Shown here: piece after piece, positions 1 through 7,097 of the stretch
Layout of the letters: the number at the start of each line of letters is the position of its first letter
Position numbering within the stretch: position 1 is the first letter of the stretch
Source of the DNA: Phycisphaerae bacterium
GTDB taxonomy: Bacteria > Planctomycetota > Phycisphaerae > Sedimentisphaerales > Anaerobacaceae
Direction of reading: 5' to 3'
DNA: 10,011 nucleotides
NCBI GenBank assembly: GCA_030667885.1
Contig: DAOUVA010000117.1
Coordinates: forward strand, 1-10,011
Program-made: the position numbers and the translations under genes
The notes under the pieces: model-generated
Databases searched by the model: none
What the model was told of the DNA's origin: nothing
The model's input: only the letters and a program-made list of their open reading frames with translations

Positions 1-2035
1 TAGCTGTCTCTCCGCAATTAGTGATTACAAAATTGCGCAGGACGCTTCTTAAACCCTCAGCGAACTGAAAAGTAAATGCAATGGGGTCATTAGAAGGAGC
101 CATAACCACTGCCGCATCGTCCGCACTTTGAATAGTTACTGATTTTCCTTCTACAAATACAGCTTCACGATAGGTTCCCGGCCAGACCATTACGGTATCG
201 CCATCATAAGCCTCGTCCACTGCCTTCTGGATGGTTCTGAATGATTCGTCTCTGCTCAGGCCAGCGTTATAATCATTACCCTTTACATCAACATGAAAAA
301 TAAGAGGACCGATACTTTTGCTTGCCTGGCGTGTCCCGCCATATGCTCCCATGTTGATACGCTTTTTATTCGGGAAAGGCTCTGCTCCTATCGGGTCCTG
401 GGGGTCACCTGCATCTATACAAGGACTATGGCTACTAAACGAATCTTTGACCCAACTGCCCGAATTAAATCGGCCCAGGTTAGACCGAAGATGATAGTCA
501 CTTCCTCTCGATGCAAACTTAGGATCCGAATCAATATTACCCTGTCCCTGATAATATCCTTCGATATTCGAATAGAGAAGGCTGGACGAAAGCGAACCAT
601 TGAGCGAGACTGCTGAGCCACCATTGTACCATACGATACTGTTTTTGATTGCTATATAGCTTGCATCAGCGTAAACCCCCGAATGTGTATTGTCAGCAAT
701 TGTGCAGTTTGTAATACTAAGATCGGCATATGAATCCGAGAAGATGCCACCGCCAGTCTGGGCATTATTATTCGAAATAATGCAGTGTTCTAATGTGGCC
801 TGCGTTGAAGGGTCTCCGCAGTAAATACCTCCGCCTTGAGCATTTCCCTGTGTGCTGTTGAAGGAAATATCACAACCAGCCATCATAAGCCTGCTTTGCA
901 AACAATATACTCCACCCCCGACACTGTTATCAGAACCGGTGTTCCTATTGATGGTACAATTTACAATCCGTGCATCGGAATCTCTGATAAGACCTATACC
1001 AGCTCCAAATCCTCCGGCCCGGCATTGTTCGATAGTACAATCAATAATCAAAGGCGAACCACCAACAGAACCGATTCCGCCTCCCAGTTCGGCCTCACAT
1101 TGCGTTATCACACAATCAATGATGCTCGGGCTGCTAAATTCACAGAATATACCGCCACCGATCGGGTGTGCAGGGCTTGAATTCCAGCTCGAATTTTCAG
1201 ACGGAATCTTAGAGCCCGATAATACGGCATCTCTAATTGTAAAACCGCGAAGAACAGAATTCCGGTCTTCCCCCTGGTGGAAATAGAAACCCCTATGACC
1301 TTCGGCACAATCAATAGTCGTTCGTCCCGGTCCTGATGAGCTGCGTACTGTGATTGCCTTGCCTTTGAAATCGATATCCCAGTTACCATTTCCGGTATAT
1401 GTACCAGGCGAAACCTCAATGATATCGCCGTAAGAAGCAGAATCAATCGCCTGCTGGATGTTGGCAAAATCACGCGGTACTTCAATCGTGGCAGAGGATG
1501 AATCCAAAAACACCTCAATATTATCAATCAAGACCTCAGTCCCACGGAATTTTACATAACAGACACCACTGACAGATTCCAGAGGGATGTTATGGCTTCC
1601 CTGTCCCAGTTGCCGTGCCGACGACCAAATGACACCATCGTCTGAGAGTGAGTATTGAAAAGAGCCGGAAACCAGGTCGGTGGTGTCCTGAAAACGTATG
1701 TCAATATTCAGGTATCCACTAACAGCCCCCGGGGACTTTGCTGAACTGACCGGAAAGAAATAGCCAAGAACCGCCGCCTCGCCGTTGTAGTCCCCGAAGC
1801 CTAATTCTTGCTGCTGCTGCGTATCACTATGGTAGAGGTATGACTCCGATGGGGGAAAAGCCCCTTGCGGCCAGTATATCGAGTGAAGGTAGCTGTCTTC
1901 TTCAGCTTTGTTGGTCCTGAAATCGTCCCGGTATTCATAGGTCCATGCATGAACCTGACCAGGAACCAGGCATACTGCAACGCTTACGACAATAGCGGCA
2001 GTAATCCAACTCCAACCTGTTCTTGCCAGTCTCAT
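1..2035 (-). CDS. Secreted right-handed parallel beta-helix protein, C-terminus beyond the window
   Basis: An uninterrupted frame of 678 codons runs off the left edge. Residues 1-30 are a Sec signal peptide: basic start, hydrophobic stretch ITAAIVVSVAVCL, probable cleavage after QVHA. Residues 31-180 form a domain I cannot name, possibly a jelly-roll. At 183-242 a module (IQQAID, PGTY) begins the first beta-helix. Residues 290-470 hold about seven coils, each with a GGGI(F/Y)C-like turn and a strand such as IIDCTIEQC or ITNCTIADN. A block around 536-573 (SPCIDAGDP, INMGAYGGT) matches the closing part of choice-of-anchor Q proteins. A second module (DUF1565-like, VDVKGNDYNAG, IQKAVD, WPGTY) starts near 580 and continues past the edge. 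The family is exported and usually linked to surface polysaccharide or adhesion; the specific role is unknown. It lies 81 bases after the sigma gene, with no terminator seen between, so cotranscription is plausible. Confidence 0.88.
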   Translation of the reverse strand, partial: MRLARTGWSWITAAIVVSVAVCLVPGQVHAWTYEYRDDFRTNKAEEDSYLHSIYWPQGAFPPSESYLYHSDTQQQQELGFGDYNGEAAVLGYFFPVSSAKSPGAVSGYLNIDIRFQDTTDLVSGSFQYSLSDDGVIWSSARQLGQGSHNIPLESVSGVCYVKFRGTEVLIDNIEVFLDSSSATIEVPRDFANIQQAIDSASYGDIIEVSPGTYTGNGNWDIDFKGKAITVRSSSGPGRTTIDCAEGHRGFYFHQGEDRNSVLRGFTIRDAVLSGSKIPSENSSWNSSPAHPIGGGIFCEFSSPSIIDCVITQCEAELGGGIGSVGGSPLIIDCTIEQCRAGGFGAGIGLIRDSDARIVNCTINRNTGSDNSVGGGVYCLQSRLMMAGCDISFNSTQGNAQGGGIYCGDPSTQATLEHCIISNNNAQTGGGIFSDSYADLSITNCTIADNTHSGVYADASYIAIKNSIVWYNGGSAVSLNGSLSSSLLYSNIEGYYQGQGNIDSDPKFASRGSDYHLRSNLGRFNSGSWVKDSFSSHSPCIDAGDPQDPIGAEPFPNKKRINMGAYGGTRQASKSIGPLIFHVDVKGNDYNAGLSRDESFRTIQKAVDEAYDGDTVMVWPGTYREAVFVEGKSVTIQSADDAAVVMAPSNDPIAFTFQFAEGLRSVLRNFVITNCGETA

Positions 2036-2043
2036 TTTCATTG

Positions 2044-2048
2044 CCTTT
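2044..2048 (-). promoter_or_regulatory. Ribosome-binding site that selects the start of the beta-helix gene
   Basis: Two in-frame ATG codons lie six bases apart, at 2041 and 2035 on the minus strand. The purine-rich AAAGG (within GGGAAAGG) ends only 2 bases before the first ATG but 8 bases before the second. The second spacing is normal, so the start at 2035 is preferred. The choice changes only two residues (Met-Lys) at the front of the signal peptide. Confidence 0.55.
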
Positions 2049-2116
2049 CCCGGACCAAATATAATACCTCATATCAATTAACAGTGTCCTTCCTGTTTTG
2101 AGATAAATCTTCTGAG

Positions 2117-3967
2117 TTAATCTACAGTTAGTGATCCCTCCACTAACTGTGTAAGCCACAAAAGACCCGAGCTGCTTTTCGAGGCTCCCATGCTTTTTGA
2201 TCTGCTCGGAGGTACAAACTCCTCATTAATAACATCGTTAATTGTCTGAATATATGAGAATTTCAGATTCCCCTTTTCGCCCTGGTCGGTTAAAAAGGTG
2301 ATTTCATCAATAACATCAGTTTCCAAATCAATATTGTATATTAACCTAAGTCCTTCACGGATTAACTCGACTTGTGCAAACCGGCTGCCCGGCGTATGCT
2401 TTGTTTCAAATCGAACACGCTGTGCAGCAGCATCGCGGCGAACTACATCGATTGTGTGCAGTCCCAGCCAGGGTTTGGCGAATCCCTTGAAGAAGCTGCC
2501 ACTCTGGTACTTAGTAACATTCTGAGACGGCGAACTGTGCACATAAGCCTCATTTTTCGAATCGACTATCGTCATGGAACCGACCCGCAGTTTCAACCAG
2601 GGGCTGTATTGTGTACTTGTAGCACAAACAAACGGTATTCTTCCTATTCCAGAGACATTCTCACCGTTTATTTGGCCTGTAACTCTAAAGTAAGTCCAAC
2701 CGCGTTTATGCATAACATCCCGGTTATCAATAACATTGGCTGTCGTAGGCCAGTCAGATTGAAAGTAACCTTCTTCCAAAACGTTGGAACTCCGGATAGC
2801 CCACGGCTCAGAGTTATCTTTATTGCGTGCGGCAATAACCAAAAGGCCTTTACCTTTGGCCCGCAAATGCTTCATACTACGTGAGCTTCCTTCAACCTTA
2901 CAGATAAAATCGACCAATTCAGGATCATCTGTGGGGAACTTTAGAACGCTAAAGTCACTGGCCCAAGTACGGTAGTTGTTAATGTTAACACTATTGTTGC
3001 CGAAGGAATAATTTGCATTTTCGTTCTGAAGTACAAGCTTGTAGGACTTTTCGCCAACCACACCGGATGTTGCCCGCATCATCATGAATTGTGAGGCACC
3101 TTGCGGAAAATAGTACCAATGCTCTTCAGGAGCGTTGCTGTTCTGGTCGAATTGGCTGATAACCTGGGTATTTGCCGTTGGAACATCGGCGTCCTTCCAG
3201 GGGGCCGATGTCGTCACTATCGTACCGGCAGTTAAAGCACTGGCCGCTGTGAATGTGACAATCGCGGTTTTTGTGGTCGCGAGTCCGACTATTCCGGTTA
3301 GTAAGCCAACTTTTACTGTAGAGGCAGAGATTGAAATTTGTGCCGCAGCGGCCTTACTTGGAGCGGTGATCTTTCCGAAGAGCACGAGAGCCGTCAGGAG
3401 AGCGCCCTTGCCAATACCGTTACGTGAAAGCTCTTTCTGTAAGGCCTTTTTCGCACGTAAAAAAAGCATACGCGTACTAAATTCGCTGCAACCCAGCGAC
3501 TCGGCAATTTCCGAATGCGTCATACCATCATAACATCGCATTATCAGGACCGCTTTATGACGCGTCCTTAGCTTTTTCATTGCCCCCGAAACAATCTGTT
3601 TCAACTCTTCGCTAACGAGGTTCTCCAGCCCATCCTGCCGGTCTTTGTATCTGCCTTTGCGTTTCGCACTGGAGACCGCCAACCTTTTTTGTTTCTGCTC
3701 GGTTCTGTAATGACGCCGCAGCTTATTGACGGCTATACCATATAGCCACGGCCAGAATCGATCATTGTTTTTTAGCTTTCCCAACACCTTACACATCTCC
3801 AACAAAGTCTCCTGTACGATTTCCTGAGCCAGGTCATCTCGCTGAGTCATACGATAGACATACGTCCTCAGGCGTTCTCTTGCCTGCCGGGCTAACTGCT
3901 CAAGGCACTGCCTATCACCTTTCTGAGCCCGTCTGATCAGCTCAATTTCACTCAACTCTTGAACCAT
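2117..3967 (-). CDS. Sigma-70 family (ECF-like) sigma factor fused to membrane and exported C-terminal domain
   Basis: Sigma region 2 spans about residues 8-88 (ELIRRAQKGD, DDLAQEIVQET, FWPWLYGIAVNKLRRHYR); region 4 spans about 118-180, with a helix-turn-helix at MTHSEIAESLGCSEFSTR. Unlike ordinary ECF factors of about 180 residues, the protein continues to 616. Hydrophobic stretches at about 188-208 and 220-252 (GLLTGIVGLA, TAASALTAGTIVTT) could cross the membrane, followed by some 360 residues without a recognised domain (HWYYFPQGASQFMMM, SPWLKLRVG). Long C-terminal extensions of this kind are known from planctomycete sigma factors; I infer a tethered regulator sensing something outside the cytoplasm. 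The frame is open upstream to a TTG at 3997, but the ATG at 3967, with a weak GGGA 8 bases before it, puts the N-terminus where sigma factors normally begin. A beta-helix gene follows 81 bases downstream. Confidence 0.88.
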   Translation of the reverse strand: MVQELSEIELIRRAQKGDRQCLEQLARQARERLRTYVYRMTQRDDLAQEIVQETLLEMCKVLGKLKNNDRFWPWLYGIAVNKLRRHYRTEQKQKRLAVSSAKRKGRYKDRQDGLENLVSEELKQIVSGAMKKLRTRHKAVLIMRCYDGMTHSEIAESLGCSEFSTRMLFLRAKKALQKELSRNGIGKGALLTALVLFGKITAPSKAAAAQISISASTVKVGLLTGIVGLATTKTAIVTFTAASALTAGTIVTTSAPWKDADVPTANTQVISQFDQNSNAPEEHWYYFPQGASQFMMMRATSGVVGEKSYKLVLQNENANYSFGNNSVNINNYRTWASDFSVLKFPTDDPELVDFICKVEGSSRSMKHLRAKGKGLLVIAARNKDNSEPWAIRSSNVLEEGYFQSDWPTTANVIDNRDVMHKRGWTYFRVTGQINGENVSGIGRIPFVCATSTQYSPWLKLRVGSMTIVDSKNEAYVHSSPSQNVTKYQSGSFFKGFAKPWLGLHTIDVVRRDAAAQRVRFETKHTPGSRFAQVELIREGLRLIYNIDLETDVIDEITFLTDQGEKGNLKFSYIQTINDVINEEFVPPSRSKSMGASKSSSGLLWLTQLVEGSLTVD

Positions 3968-4156
3968 TACAGGAATCCCATTATTTATATTAAACAAAAC
4001 TATATCTAAGTGCCATCTATGGTATTAAATGTAACGTTTTTTTAATAATTGCGAGACAGCCTATGCAGCGTAATCTCAGTCTATTTCTGCAATTATAGCC
4101 AGCCCGAGTCTATCCGGGCCTTATTTTGCTGCAGATCAGGTATTTGGCACATACAG

Positions 4157-4174
4157 TCCAGCAGTTTTGCTGGA
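4157..4174. repeat. Perfect 7-bp inverted repeat with 4-base loop
   Basis: TCCAGCA, a GTTT loop, then TGCTGGA. Neither strand has a T-run after it, so it is not a standard terminator. It would lie in the leader of the sigma factor transcript and may be a hairpin or an operator; chance is also possible. Confidence 0.35.
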
Positions 4175-4221
4175 GTCATCCATCTATTCCGCCGCAACAA
4201 AAAAGCGTATCTTCTTATACA

Positions 4222-4384
4222 TTAAGGGCTTATAGGATTTTCAAGTAGAACTCTTCCACGTACAAATTTCTTATCCAGCAATTGCCGTACACGTTGGTCT
4301 AAAGTTTGAACACTTTCGTCTGAAAAGACGGCAAAGGGCAAAGCCGCATATAAAACAGATAATATCGGACAATCCCTTTCCTAT
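4222..4384 (-). pseudogene. Possible decayed small gene downstream of a promoter and Shine-Dalgarno site
   Basis: On the minus strand AAGGAG (4397-4392) is followed after 7 bases by ATA (4384-4382) where an ATG would be expected. That frame gives a 37-residue product ending near 4271 with an unnatural Cys/Phe-rich composition. The neighbouring frame, open from 4380 to a TAA at 4224-4222, reads like a normal protein end (SDESVQTLDQRVRQLLDKKF, then VRGRVLLENPISP), but it has a TAG directly before it and no start codon with a ribosome-binding site. A start lost from ATG to ATA plus a frameshift would explain both. I do not recognise the family. The alternative is a non-coding leader with a chance open frame. 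Confidence 0.25.
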
Positions 4385-4418
4385 TGTTGTACTCCTTTTA
4401 ATTTCGGGGATTATAAAA

Positions 4419-4447
4419 ATTATAACATTTTCAAGGATTTAAATCAA
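4419..4447 (-). promoter_or_regulatory. Sigma70-like promoter, minus strand
   Basis: TTGATT at 4447-4442 and a perfect TATAAT at 4424-4419 are separated by 17 bases. Transcription would start near 4412, about 15 bases before the AAGGAG at 4397. It lies about 75 bases downstream of the extended sulfatase frame and points toward the sigma factor gene. The surroundings are AT-rich, which raises the chance of a fortuitous match, but the hexamers, spacing and following Shine-Dalgarno site agree. Confidence 0.5.
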
Positions 4448-4522
4448 AATTTATCTAAAAAATACCCTATTAACACTGAAATCACATAATAATCAGATCA
4501 AACAGTTTTTTTTCAGTTTATT

Positions 4523-4669
4523 TTAACTTTCTTCAGTTTTAGTACGCTCGAACCAGTTGTCCAGTTCGGTGGATAGTTCATTGAGAATAGCCTGGTACGC
4601 CGGGTCGTCGGCAGTACCCCTTCGCGAAACTTTCCAAGCCCTATTGTATCGAGTTGCCTTTGCAGAATA
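4523..4669 (-). pseudogene. Coding-like sulfatase C-terminal tail, in frame after the sulfatase stop
   Basis: After the sulfatase TGA (4672-4670) the same frame stays open for 48 codons to a TAA at 4525-4523. The translation looks like a real protein end: RYNRAWKVSR, then ADDPAYQAILNELSTELDNW and FERTK. Endings of the form 'DDPAY..IL..L...LD.W...T' are typical of sulfatase C-termini. The segment also resembles the end of the gene just upstream (QYKDVLDMHRQLLRRWIERT). It could be the last part of the sulfatase cut off by a nonsense mutation, a fragment of a second sulfatase left by deletion, or a read-through extension. A different frame across it is open for 90 codons but has poor composition. 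Confidence 0.5.
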
Positions 4670-6124
4670 TCAGGATTTGATATTAACATACTCGGCCGCA
4701 ATTTTATCGCCGGTTCTCTCAATCCATCGGCGTAAAAGCTGACGATGCATATCAAGGACATCTTTGTATTGCTCGATACCTGCAAGGTTCTTCATTTCAC
4801 CCGGATCATTTTTCAGGTCTGTGAGCTGCTCGCGGTTTTCACCTGAGTCGAAAATACAGTATTTGAAGCGGTCCGTTCGAAGCATCCTTCCAAGCTGACT
4901 CTCTGAGACAACGAATTCACGCCATCGGTTAGTATTTCCCCCTTGTGCCAATGGCCGCATACTCATGCCATGTAGTTTTTCAGGAGTTTCTATGCCTGCA
5001 TAATCACAAAGAGTAGGAAGAAGGTCAAGACCGTTGGAAATCAGATGGGTATCATCGACTACACCTTCAGGAATCACCCCTTTGTAACTCATTATGAACG
5101 GAACACGCACGGATTCCTCGTACAGCACCTGCTTGTGCTCAAGTTTGTGCGCAGAATCCATATCACCGTGGTCGCTGGTGAAGACTATCAGGGTGTTATC
5201 TTCAATATGTGCTTCTCGTAAAGCATCAAGTAATATCCCGATTTCCCTGTCAACCATTTCAGTCAGCCTGCAATATACCCATCGGTGCAGACGCCACTGA
5301 TTCTTCGTCCATTTTTCCCGGGTGTATGCCTGGAAAGGTCTTGGATTTATGTACTTTTTCATTATGCATTCCGGCTCAGCTTCGGGCACTTCGTGATTTT
5401 CGGGAAGTGGAGGACAGTTTTCCTCTACGAAAGCATCGATATCCCCGGTCTTTCGCACGCGATCCAGAACAGCCTCGCAGGTTTTGGAATCTATGTTGCC
5501 TATGGGTGGTTGCCCCTGTGTGCGGTTGAAATCATTGATAGCCATATAGCAGATATCGTGAGGATTGATAAACGAAGCAAACAGAAAGAACGGTTTGGTA
5601 TGGGGAGCCTTAATGAATTTCGCACAGGTATCGGCCAATCCCCGGCGTGAGTCGCCAGTCAGATTCCGATATCCAAGGTCCTGCACACCCTTCATCTTCC
5701 TCGGCAGGTGCACCTTGCCACCGTAAACTGTCTCATAGCCCGCTTTGCTGAAAAGGCTGCCAAGCGACTGCTGCATCATGGCGTCGGTTACAGCGGCCTG
5801 TCCGGAATCACCGTTATGGCTCATTCCTATCGCACTTGGCATAAGACCTGTCTGCAAACTGAAGCGGTTCGGTATGCATACGGGATTGCAGGCATAGGCC
5901 CTTTCGAACCTGATGCCCGAGGCAGCAAGTCGGTCCATAGCAGGCGTTTTGAGCCACTTGTTTGACGTGCAGCTCATCATGCCTGCATGCTGCTGGTCGG
6001 TCATAATGAAAAGAATATTGGGCCTCTTCTTTGCCCGTGGATTATCCGAGGCTGATGTTTTCCACTCAAATATAAGTCCCGCTACGGCGGCGGCTGTTGC
6101 GGTGATGAAATCCCGTCTTTTCAT
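4670..6124 (-). CDS. Tat-exported sulfatase (type I, formylglycine-dependent)
   Basis: This 484-residue enzyme of the alkaline-phosphatase superfamily is expected to hydrolyse sulfate esters outside the cytoplasm. The N-terminus has a twin-arginine motif (KRRDFIT) and an Ala-rich hydrophobic stretch to about residue 20. Metal ligand Asp43 is in IMTDQQ. The modifiable cysteine is Cys83 in CIPNR, followed by LQTG; most family members have CxPSR, so Asn replaces Ser, though the core CxPxR is intact. Other family signatures are GGKVHLP (Lys137, His139), NPHD (His189), TSDHGD (Asp318, His319) and EHKQVLYEESVRVPF (Lys331). The start at 6124 has AGGAG six bases upstream. Activity needs a formylglycine-generating enzyme or anSME, not encoded here. 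The substrate cannot be told from sequence; a sulfated polysaccharide is the usual guess. The frame ends at a TGA followed by further coding-like sequence. Confidence 0.93.
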   Translation of the reverse strand: MKRRDFITATAAAVAGLIFEWKTSASDNPRAKKRPNILFIMTDQQHAGMMSCTSNKWLKTPAMDRLAASGIRFERAYACNPVCIPNRFSLQTGLMPSAIGMSHNGDSGQAAVTDAMMQQSLGSLFSKAGYETVYGGKVHLPRKMKGVQDLGYRNLTGDSRRGLADTCAKFIKAPHTKPFFLFASFINPHDICYMAINDFNRTQGQPPIGNIDSKTCEAVLDRVRKTGDIDAFVEENCPPLPENHEVPEAEPECIMKKYINPRPFQAYTREKWTKNQWRLHRWVYCRLTEMVDREIGILLDALREAHIEDNTLIVFTSDHGDMDSAHKLEHKQVLYEESVRVPFIMSYKGVIPEGVVDDTHLISNGLDLLPTLCDYAGIETPEKLHGMSMRPLAQGGNTNRWREFVVSESQLGRMLRTDRFKYCIFDSGENREQLTDLKNDPGEMKNLAGIEQYKDVLDMHRQLLRRWIERTGDKIAAEYVNIKS

Positions 6125-6246
6125 TTTTTTCTCCTAAGGCTGCATTTACACGTTAGCTGCCGTTAACTCTTAAACTTGAATTTCACTCATCAGCCTGCTG
6201 TTGTTCATCGCAGGTATCTCCGAAATTTAATCCGATATTCCTTATC

Positions 6247-7062
6247 TTAGCTGCCCGGAAGTAATTCCAAAACCGCAAAAACAGGGCAGTGATCCGAGGC
6301 AACTTTCTCATCTATTACCCGTACCTCTATAACTTTCCATCGTTCCTTTGGTTTGTACATAATATAGTCGATTTTCCTCCTCGGCTTGACAGAAGGCATG
6401 GTAGGCTGTGGATCATCCTGAGCAGCATAAGCCCACTGCTCACTTAAAAGATTAATTGGATCACTGCCTGGAGCGGCATTAAGATCGCCGGCTAAGATTA
6501 TTGGAAGGTCATAGTCCTGGTATAACTCTTTGATGCGGCCAGCTTGTTGCATCCGGTTAGCCTGGTCACGCACATGGTCTAAGTGTGTACCTACGAAGAC
6601 TATCTTCTCTTTAGTCGGCAGTTCTATCTGAATTTCCAGGGCGGCCCGCGGCTCCGCATTAGGAGTGTGCGGCAGAAGATTATTCTTAGTATAGATAATG
6701 GGATGGCGGGTAAGAACCGCTTCTCCGTATCCTCCGCCGGCGTAATCCATTGCCTTGCCGAAAACACCCTGCATTCCTGTACGCTGACTTAATTCGGCAG
6801 TGAGGTCAAGACCTTTGGCTCGCGTTGTTTTATTGTCCACCTCCTGCAGCGCTACAAGGTCAGGCTTAAGCGAATTTATTATCCCGGCAACAGCATCCAG
6901 ATTTGAATTTCCATTGGCATCGGCCCCATGATAGATGTTGTATGTCAAGACCGAAATCCTACAAGGTGAACTCGGTTTGACACCAGCACAACCTCCAGCG
7001 CATATGCTGAAAACCAATACAATAATCAGCACAATTTTTGAAGCTATCGATAAATTCTTCAT
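6247..7062 (-). CDS. Lipoprotein-like endonuclease/exonuclease/phosphatase family hydrolase
   Basis: The 271-residue protein has the full set of EEP (DNase I-like) motifs: Asn42 in LTYNIYHG, Glu74 in ALQEVD, His160 in GTHLDH, Asp193 and Asn195 in AGDLNA, Asp232 in KIDYI, and Asp257-His258 in SDHCPV. These residues bind a divalent metal and catalyse phosphodiester or phosphomonoester hydrolysis. The family includes nucleases, sphingomyelinases and inositol phosphatases, so the substrate is open. The N-terminus is a strongly hydrophobic signal (IVLIIVLVFSI) ending in AGGC (Cys25). This is an acceptable though imperfect lipobox, with Ala instead of Leu at -3, so the protein is probably anchored outside the cytoplasmic membrane. 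GAGGTG lies 7 bases before the ATG. It sits 35 bases after the amidohydrolase and 122 bases before the sulfatase, a likely shared operon. Confidence 0.9.
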   Translation of the reverse strand: MKNLSIASKIVLIIVLVFSICAGGCAGVKPSSPCRISVLTYNIYHGADANGNSNLDAVAGIINSLKPDLVALQEVDNKTTRAKGLDLTAELSQRTGMQGVFGKAMDYAGGGYGEAVLTRHPIIYTKNNLLPHTPNAEPRAALEIQIELPTKEKIVFVGTHLDHVRDQANRMQQAGRIKELYQDYDLPIILAGDLNAAPGSDPINLLSEQWAYAAQDDPQPTMPSVKPRRKIDYIMYKPKERWKVIEVRVIDEKVASDHCPVFAVLELLPGS

Positions 7063-7097
7063 ATTTTCTCACCTCATTTGTTTTGGTATATTTGCTC

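Larger units (their letters stand above)
3968..4522. other. Intergenic region of about 550 bases with promoter, hairpins and a coding-like relic
   Basis: No intact gene is supported between the end of the sulfatase tail and the sigma factor start. The part nearest the sulfatase (4400-4520) is very AT-rich. It contains a sigma70-like promoter on the minus strand, a Shine-Dalgarno sequence, a 52-codon open stretch without a credible start, and two small hairpins (4102-4119, stem GCCCG/CGGGC; 4157-4174, stem TCCAGCA/TGCTGGA). No convincing rho-independent terminator for the sulfatase operon was found. If the promoter serves the sigma gene, the leader would be about 445 bases long. Confidence 0.5.

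Noticed and set aside
290..460. GGG(I/V) repeats in the beta-helix protein as a tandem DNA repeat or CRISPR-like array
   Set aside because: Only the protein pattern repeats; the DNA units differ in length and sequence, as expected for beta-helix coils. The positions given are residue numbers of that protein, about 1168-656 in bases.
293..1527. Several plus- and minus-strand open frames of 70-145 codons
   Set aside because: They are shadows of the long minus-strand beta-helix gene, whose frame is continuous from 2035 to the edge with clear repeat motifs.
2298..3533. Plus-strand open frames opposite the sigma factor gene
   Set aside because: Antisense shadows with no ribosome-binding site or recognisable domain.
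4102..4119. GC-rich hairpin followed by a T-rich stretch on the plus strand, as a terminator
   Set aside because: The stem is only 5 bp, the T-tract is interrupted, and no plus-strand gene lies upstream. On the minus strand no T-run follows.
4670..4672. TGA read as selenocysteine or as tryptophan
   Set aside because: No selenoprotein context is visible, TGG codes Trp throughout, and TGA ends the ECF sigma gene in a normal ATGA overlap, so a changed code is unlikely.
4513..4785. 90-codon open frame on the minus strand overlapping the sulfatase end
   Set aside because: It lies in a different frame from the sulfatase; its composition is unnatural, while the sulfatase frame and its in-frame continuation read like protein.
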